Part shown: positions 60,222 through 64,000 of the stretch, one piece after another
How positions within the stretch are numbered: position 1 is the first letter of the stretch
How the letters are laid out: every line of letters starts with the position of its first letter
Source of the DNA: Trichoplusia ni
Taxonomy: Eukaryota; Arthropoda; Insecta; Lepidoptera; Noctuidae
Length of the DNA stretch: 64,000 nucleotides
NCBI RefSeq assembly: GCF_003590095.1
Contig: NC_039488.1
Location: forward strand, 14,074,001 to 14,138,000
Reading direction: 5' to 3'
Notes under the pieces: generated by a model
What the model was told of the DNA's origin: nothing
Database searches by the model: none
What the model saw: only the letters and a program-made list of their open reading frames with translations
Made by a program: the position numbers and the translations under genes

Positions 60222-60352
60222 CAGCGAGGCAGACCGAGACGGAGATGGCGGGATGACGTTCGTTCTTACCGAACTGGGTATTCACAACTCATGAAAGAGA
60301 CAAGTGAATAAAGAGTGAGTTGGCCTTTGCCCACCCGTGGGACATTTCATAA
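60222..60352 (+). pseudogene. LINE reverse transcriptase C-terminal remnant
   Basis: One frame reads RPRRRWRDDVRSYRTGYSQL, and a second, after a frame change, reads ELAFAHPWDIS and stops at TAA 60350-60352. The RPRRRWRDD and AFAxxWDIS phrases are typical of the last part of RTE/CR1-type LINE proteins in insects. At least one frameshift and one internal stop are present. Confidence 0.7.
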
Positions 60353-60830
60353 ACTCGCAAAGTGGGGTCCTTCTGGATTAATAACTGTATTTATTATTAC
60401 TGAACAGATTCAGGGGAATATCTAAAATCTCTATTAACCCTACATTCCACCTGATTCTAATGGAGACAGTATGACACATTGGGGCGACATGCATGTCGTG
60501 TCTTTCTTAAGAATCAATAGGATGCCTCATTGAATAAAACCATCAAAAAGCTCAATTTATCCTCGCCTTGGGTGGGATTAAAGTCACTGTTCAATCTCCA
60601 GTCACATGGCAATAATTATGACCATACTTGGAAATATTTATAAAGGATTAAATTGTGTACTCAGTCTGTTTACTAATATGGTCTACTCGTGATACGACTA
60701 CCGATGTCCAGACAATTGTCAGGGATATTGGCTGATAAAGCCTTCTCTATGCAGATGTTATTGGTTGAGGGATGCAATTTGTATTCGGTTTGCTTATCTG
60801 GTATTAATGCTCAGAACCACTGAAAAAAAA
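60353..60830. other. Non-coding sequence
   Basis: Nothing recognised. Confidence 0.5.
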
Positions 60831-61000
60831 GGTCCCGCGTTGAGGAATTTAATCCGTAGATTGCACTGAGTAGACACAAAGACATCTGGACACAAAATAA
60901 GTATTTGTGGATCACACAAATGTCTGTCCTACGCGGAGATAGAGCCAGCGACACGTCGTTATAGTGGAGTTGGCGTGGTGATCTATAACACTCGGTTTTC
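60831..61000 (-). repeat. Diverged copy of the tRNA-derived SINE
   Basis: TTGAGGAATTTAATCCGTAG, then AAGTATTTGTGGATC, CTACGCGGAGATAGAGCC and GAGTTGGCGTGGTGAT follow the same order as the SINE at 59178-59360. It is older and has a small internal insertion. Confidence 0.7.
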
Positions 61001-63461
61001 GTAGCAGTAAAAAATAGCTTTTTGTTTGAAGCTATGAATATTTGCTTCCATTTTTCCAGCGAGTATACGGTGGCAAAAGGCTTATACTTTTAAAAATTCA
61101 CGAAACATTTTTAATGTAACAACAGTAATTTATTCGTTTCCAAGCTTCTGTAGACAAATTGTTTTATATGACTTGTTGGAACGTACCTCGCATGCAATAA
61201 ACAGCACATGGTTTATTCATGAATGCATAAAACTGGTATATTTTAAAAAGAATTACGAATCTGCAGCCCTATAAGCACCGGTAACCGAATCCAGTCCAAT
61301 TTTTATTTTGTATTTATTTTCGATCACATGTCTATATTGTTCACATCAAGTCTGGGGAGGTATTGTCAAATCACTCGATACTGTCTGGAGGGTAACGGAT
61401 ACTGGTGCCGATGACCCCTCGAAACGTGTAGAATTTCATTATAATATATTTCAGATATAATACACCATTTATTTGCATGCGGCCGTCCGTCTTCCGAAGT
61501 CACTCGACAAGTTTTTTGACAACTGTCACTTGTAATGTGTTAAAAGGAATGGTTTTATTTTTATTATAAAGATATTTGTAGTGGTTTAAAAAAAGTTTAA
61601 GCTTGTTGTCAGCCGGTATTATTAAGAGGTCTTTGGTTTTTGACAAGAATGGATAGGTGCTACGTTTCTGCACTGTCATAACATTGGAGATTGCCATACC
61701 TACTGGGATGTTTTGTTCGACTGAGAAATATTACATTATTCTGATCAAATAAATGTTAATTGACTTAAAAATTGGGGCATTACAATGAATTGAAAATAGA
61801 GAAGGGAAAGAATTCATAGATAAAAGAGCTGAAAAAAGGTTACAGTAATGGTTCAATTAATCGATAATAGTAAGTTTTATGATATAAATAAGTTAAATTA
61901 GTTAAAATATACACACTACTTGAGTGTGTATAATATATATTTTAACTACCACCATCAGGTACAGAAAAATCTCTAATTTGAACTCAAGTTATTTTCGTTA
62001 GCAATAATGGTAAAAATATTACGAATCAATTTGTGTTATTGTTGTATTTCAATTTGTTTATCACTAGAATAATAATATACAACATAACAAGGACAAAAAC
62101 TAGTATTTACATCAATTACAGACATGTACTGTGGTTAAATTTAACGCGTCAGCAATTTTCGAAAAATTCGTATATGAGGATGAGTATGTAATTATTAGAT
62201 TTTGTTTATGGTGAACAATTATTTTGGGAAAAATGTAAGTAGCAAGTTTTGTAAACATTTGTTTTACGTTATAATAAGCGGGTACTTGTAGACTCTTGTC
62301 TTCAATTCAGTCAGTGAAAATTGTTCCCATTTCAACAAAATATTTACGGGATAAAAAGTCAACTTAGGTCCATAAGGGTAAGGCTGTAAGAAATTAGAGT
62401 CAAAACCATTTTTGTTACCCTTACGATACATAACGGCATTTGATAAATTTAGTTTAATATTGTTATGTGTTTTTTTTAAACTTTGTGACCGACATGTATT
62501 CTTATTATAAACACCAGTGGTAATAAAAATGACGAAAAAGGCCCCTATTTGAAAAATAGTTTTTCTCGTAGTATAGTGTGCAATAAATTTCTTTACCATC
62601 AGAATACACCCCTGTCGCCGTCTCCACTCGCTTAGTCACGGTGTCTTCGAGTATGGTAATGTGTGTTTACACAGTCGTCACATCGACGCCACACACCAGC
62701 CAAGGTCAAGATCTATTGTGAACACCAACGTCTGATCAACAACCAGATACCGAATTTGCAATACATTGTTATTCTTATCTCATTGACGTACAAAGATTTA
62801 TGCGTTGGAGTGGCAATGTATATTGTTTTCTTATTACGCATCGCTTAACATTCATAACATAGGTACATGTTAAGTACAATATTGTGTGTTGTTTTAGAAA
62901 CAGCTGTCGTTAATGTCATTCCGTTTCGTAGTTCACTTGTTAGTTTTAATAGGTATTAAATGGCGGCGTGAAATCCGGCTTTAAAGTTTAAAGTATTACT
63001 CAATTATGTGTGGATAGACCTCGCCTTGATATCTCAAGTGCTCAATCGTGTTTACATGTTCGCGGTTGATGTTAGATAAAGTTATCTTCTGAATTCCATG
63101 GTGACTGACAAAAAGGCTAAATAAAAAAATGGTTATGTGGAGTAAAAATGATTCTTCTCTCCGCGAGACTGTGACTATAGTCGATTTCAGTTGTACAGCC
63201 TAATTTGAAGGCTTCTTTTTTAAACATTTACCTATCTATATTTATTTACATGCCTAGATCTATTACTCAGTTTTCTTTCTTCATGAAACACAAATCCTGT
63301 AACATAATATCTACCAACACCATTTTGAATTAGTTTTTCAGACACATGCTAGGATACGTCCACCCCCTACAAAGGGGCAGAACTGGCAAGAAAGAAAACA
63401 TCTCAATAAAATAAATCTGTTGATGTATGGATAATAATATACATTTTCATGTTTCCCGCAG
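61001..63461. other. Non-coding sequence, probably intronic
   Basis: No supported gene. One strong hairpin is listed separately. Confidence 0.45.
61900..61947. repeat. AT-rich hairpin
   Basis: AGTTAAAATATACACAC pairs with GTGTGTATAATATATATTTTAACT around a short TACTTGA loop. Confidence 0.6.
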
Positions 63462-63565
63462 TTGTCCAGTAATGCGCTGACATGCCGATTACCGCTGTGT
63501 CCCGCGAGTCGCCGCCCGCGTCGCCGCCCCTGCACGCGGCCACCTATGAAGAGGCTTTGGCTACC
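63462..63565 (+). CDS. First coding exon of an unidentified host gene, 28 codons
   Basis: The acceptor TTTCCCGCAG (63460-63461 is AG) starts the exon. An in-frame TAA at 63470-63472 precedes the ATG at 63482-63484, so this is very likely the true start. The coding part (84 bases) begins MPITAVSRESPPASPPLHAA and ends TYEEALAT, then the donor ACC|GTAAGT, which splits between codons. Codon use is GC-rich and the proline- and serine-rich start looks like a cytoplasmic tail. A tail ending TYEEAL followed by a first membrane helix would suit an MFS (SV2-like) transporter, but this is a weak guess because the next exon lies outside the window. The GC-rich block at 39120-39540 may be its first exon. 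Confidence 0.75.
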
Positions 63566-63956
63566 GTAAGTATATCTACGTCATTTTTTAATCTTGGCTT
63601 TTAGAGCAAACAGAATTTGAGATGATGCAAAGTTTAGTGTCCGTACGATTGAAATTGAACTTGAAATAAAAGCTTTTTAGTGTGATGCGACAATCTCAGT
63701 TATTTCATTACAGTTCTTTCGGATTTCGATTTTTAATTACATGAAAAGTGTCAAAATTGTGATACGCTTATTTATTTAAAAAAAAACATGTGGTATAATA
63801 TATGTAAGTAATTCTTAAAAAAATGCTATGTTATTTGCAGATTTCTTTCTTTTAAATTATCTTGTTTTTTGTACACAAAGGCGAATGTATTTACATTGAA
63901 GTGTTACGCAAAACGGATAAATGGCGCTACGTAGTACAAAATGCAATTACATGAAT
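63566..63956. other. Intron downstream of the 63462 exon
   Basis: It begins GTAAGTATATC and is AT-rich. No acceptor followed by coding sequence is found before the window ends. Confidence 0.6.
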
Positions 63957-64000
63957 AGAATAATAATAATAATAATAATAATAAATCTTTATTTCAGACC
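63957..64000. repeat. (TAA)n microsatellite with repeat start
   Basis: About nine copies of TAA at 63957-63984, followed by ATCTTTATTTCAGACC. This combination often begins or ends a dispersed repeat in moths, so the TTTCAG at the edge should not be read as a splice acceptor without further sequence. Confidence 0.7.

Noticed and set aside
63985..64000. TTTATTTCAG at the window end as a splice acceptor for the next exon
   Set aside because: It follows a (TAA)n run in a combination typical of a dispersed repeat, and only three bases follow.

Overview
The window looks like nuclear DNA of a moth or butterfly (Lepidoptera). The support is an AT-rich unique part with almost no open coding sequence, a 5S-rRNA-derived SINE, a tRNA-derived SINE, RTE-type and other LINE tails, a BEL/Pao LTR retrotransposon, and dispersed repeats of a kind familiar from lepidopteran genomes. 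Nothing bacterial or viral is evident: no operons, no CRISPR array, no stand-alone tRNA or rRNA gene. Family assignments come from motifs read by eye, not from database searches.

Positions 1-28071 are one satellite DNA array with a 162-bp monomer, about 145 copies in all, running off the left edge and ending at a gap of exactly 1000 N (28072-29071). The array has higher-order structure: a 4-monomer (648 bp) period near the left end, 8-monomer (1296 bp) periods around 3.5-6.2 kb and 14-16.7 kb, an about 11-monomer spacing, and a dimer (325 bp) around 17.8-18.7 kb. From about 21 kb to the gap the monomers become uniform but full of single-base indels, which suggests a poorly polished assembly end. 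A 4570-bp BEL/Pao element (6835-11404, minus strand) sits inside the array. It has 203-bp LTRs differing at one base and a 5-bp target duplication CAAGG. Its single 1133-codon Gag-Pol frame lacks the reverse transcriptase core and the integrase core, so it is a young, non-autonomous derivative.

Positions 29072-64000 are single-copy sequence peppered with small mobile elements. They include a 5'-truncated LINE with a 9-bp target duplication (29546-31065), two 5S-derived SINEs (one with a 17-bp target duplication), tRNA-derived SINE copies, and three LINE 3' tails. The most striking object is a foldback element at 52551-54420: two 730-bp inverted arms that are almost identical, a 410-bp centre, and an 8-bp target duplication GGTTATAG. 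Its arms carry repeated GAGGAGCCAC motifs. Its centre holds a 131-codon open stretch resembling the C-terminal half of a ubiquitin-specific-protease-like (C19) fold.

Host genes are barely represented. A first coding exon on the plus strand lies at 63462-63565 (28 codons, good splice sites, upstream in-frame stop), and its remaining exons lie beyond the window. A GC-rich block at 39120-39540 may be its promoter and untranslated first exon, which would make most of 39.5-63.5 kb a first intron. A second orphan exon-like block of 31 codons lies on the minus strand at 33786-33878. The rest appears to be intronic or intergenic.
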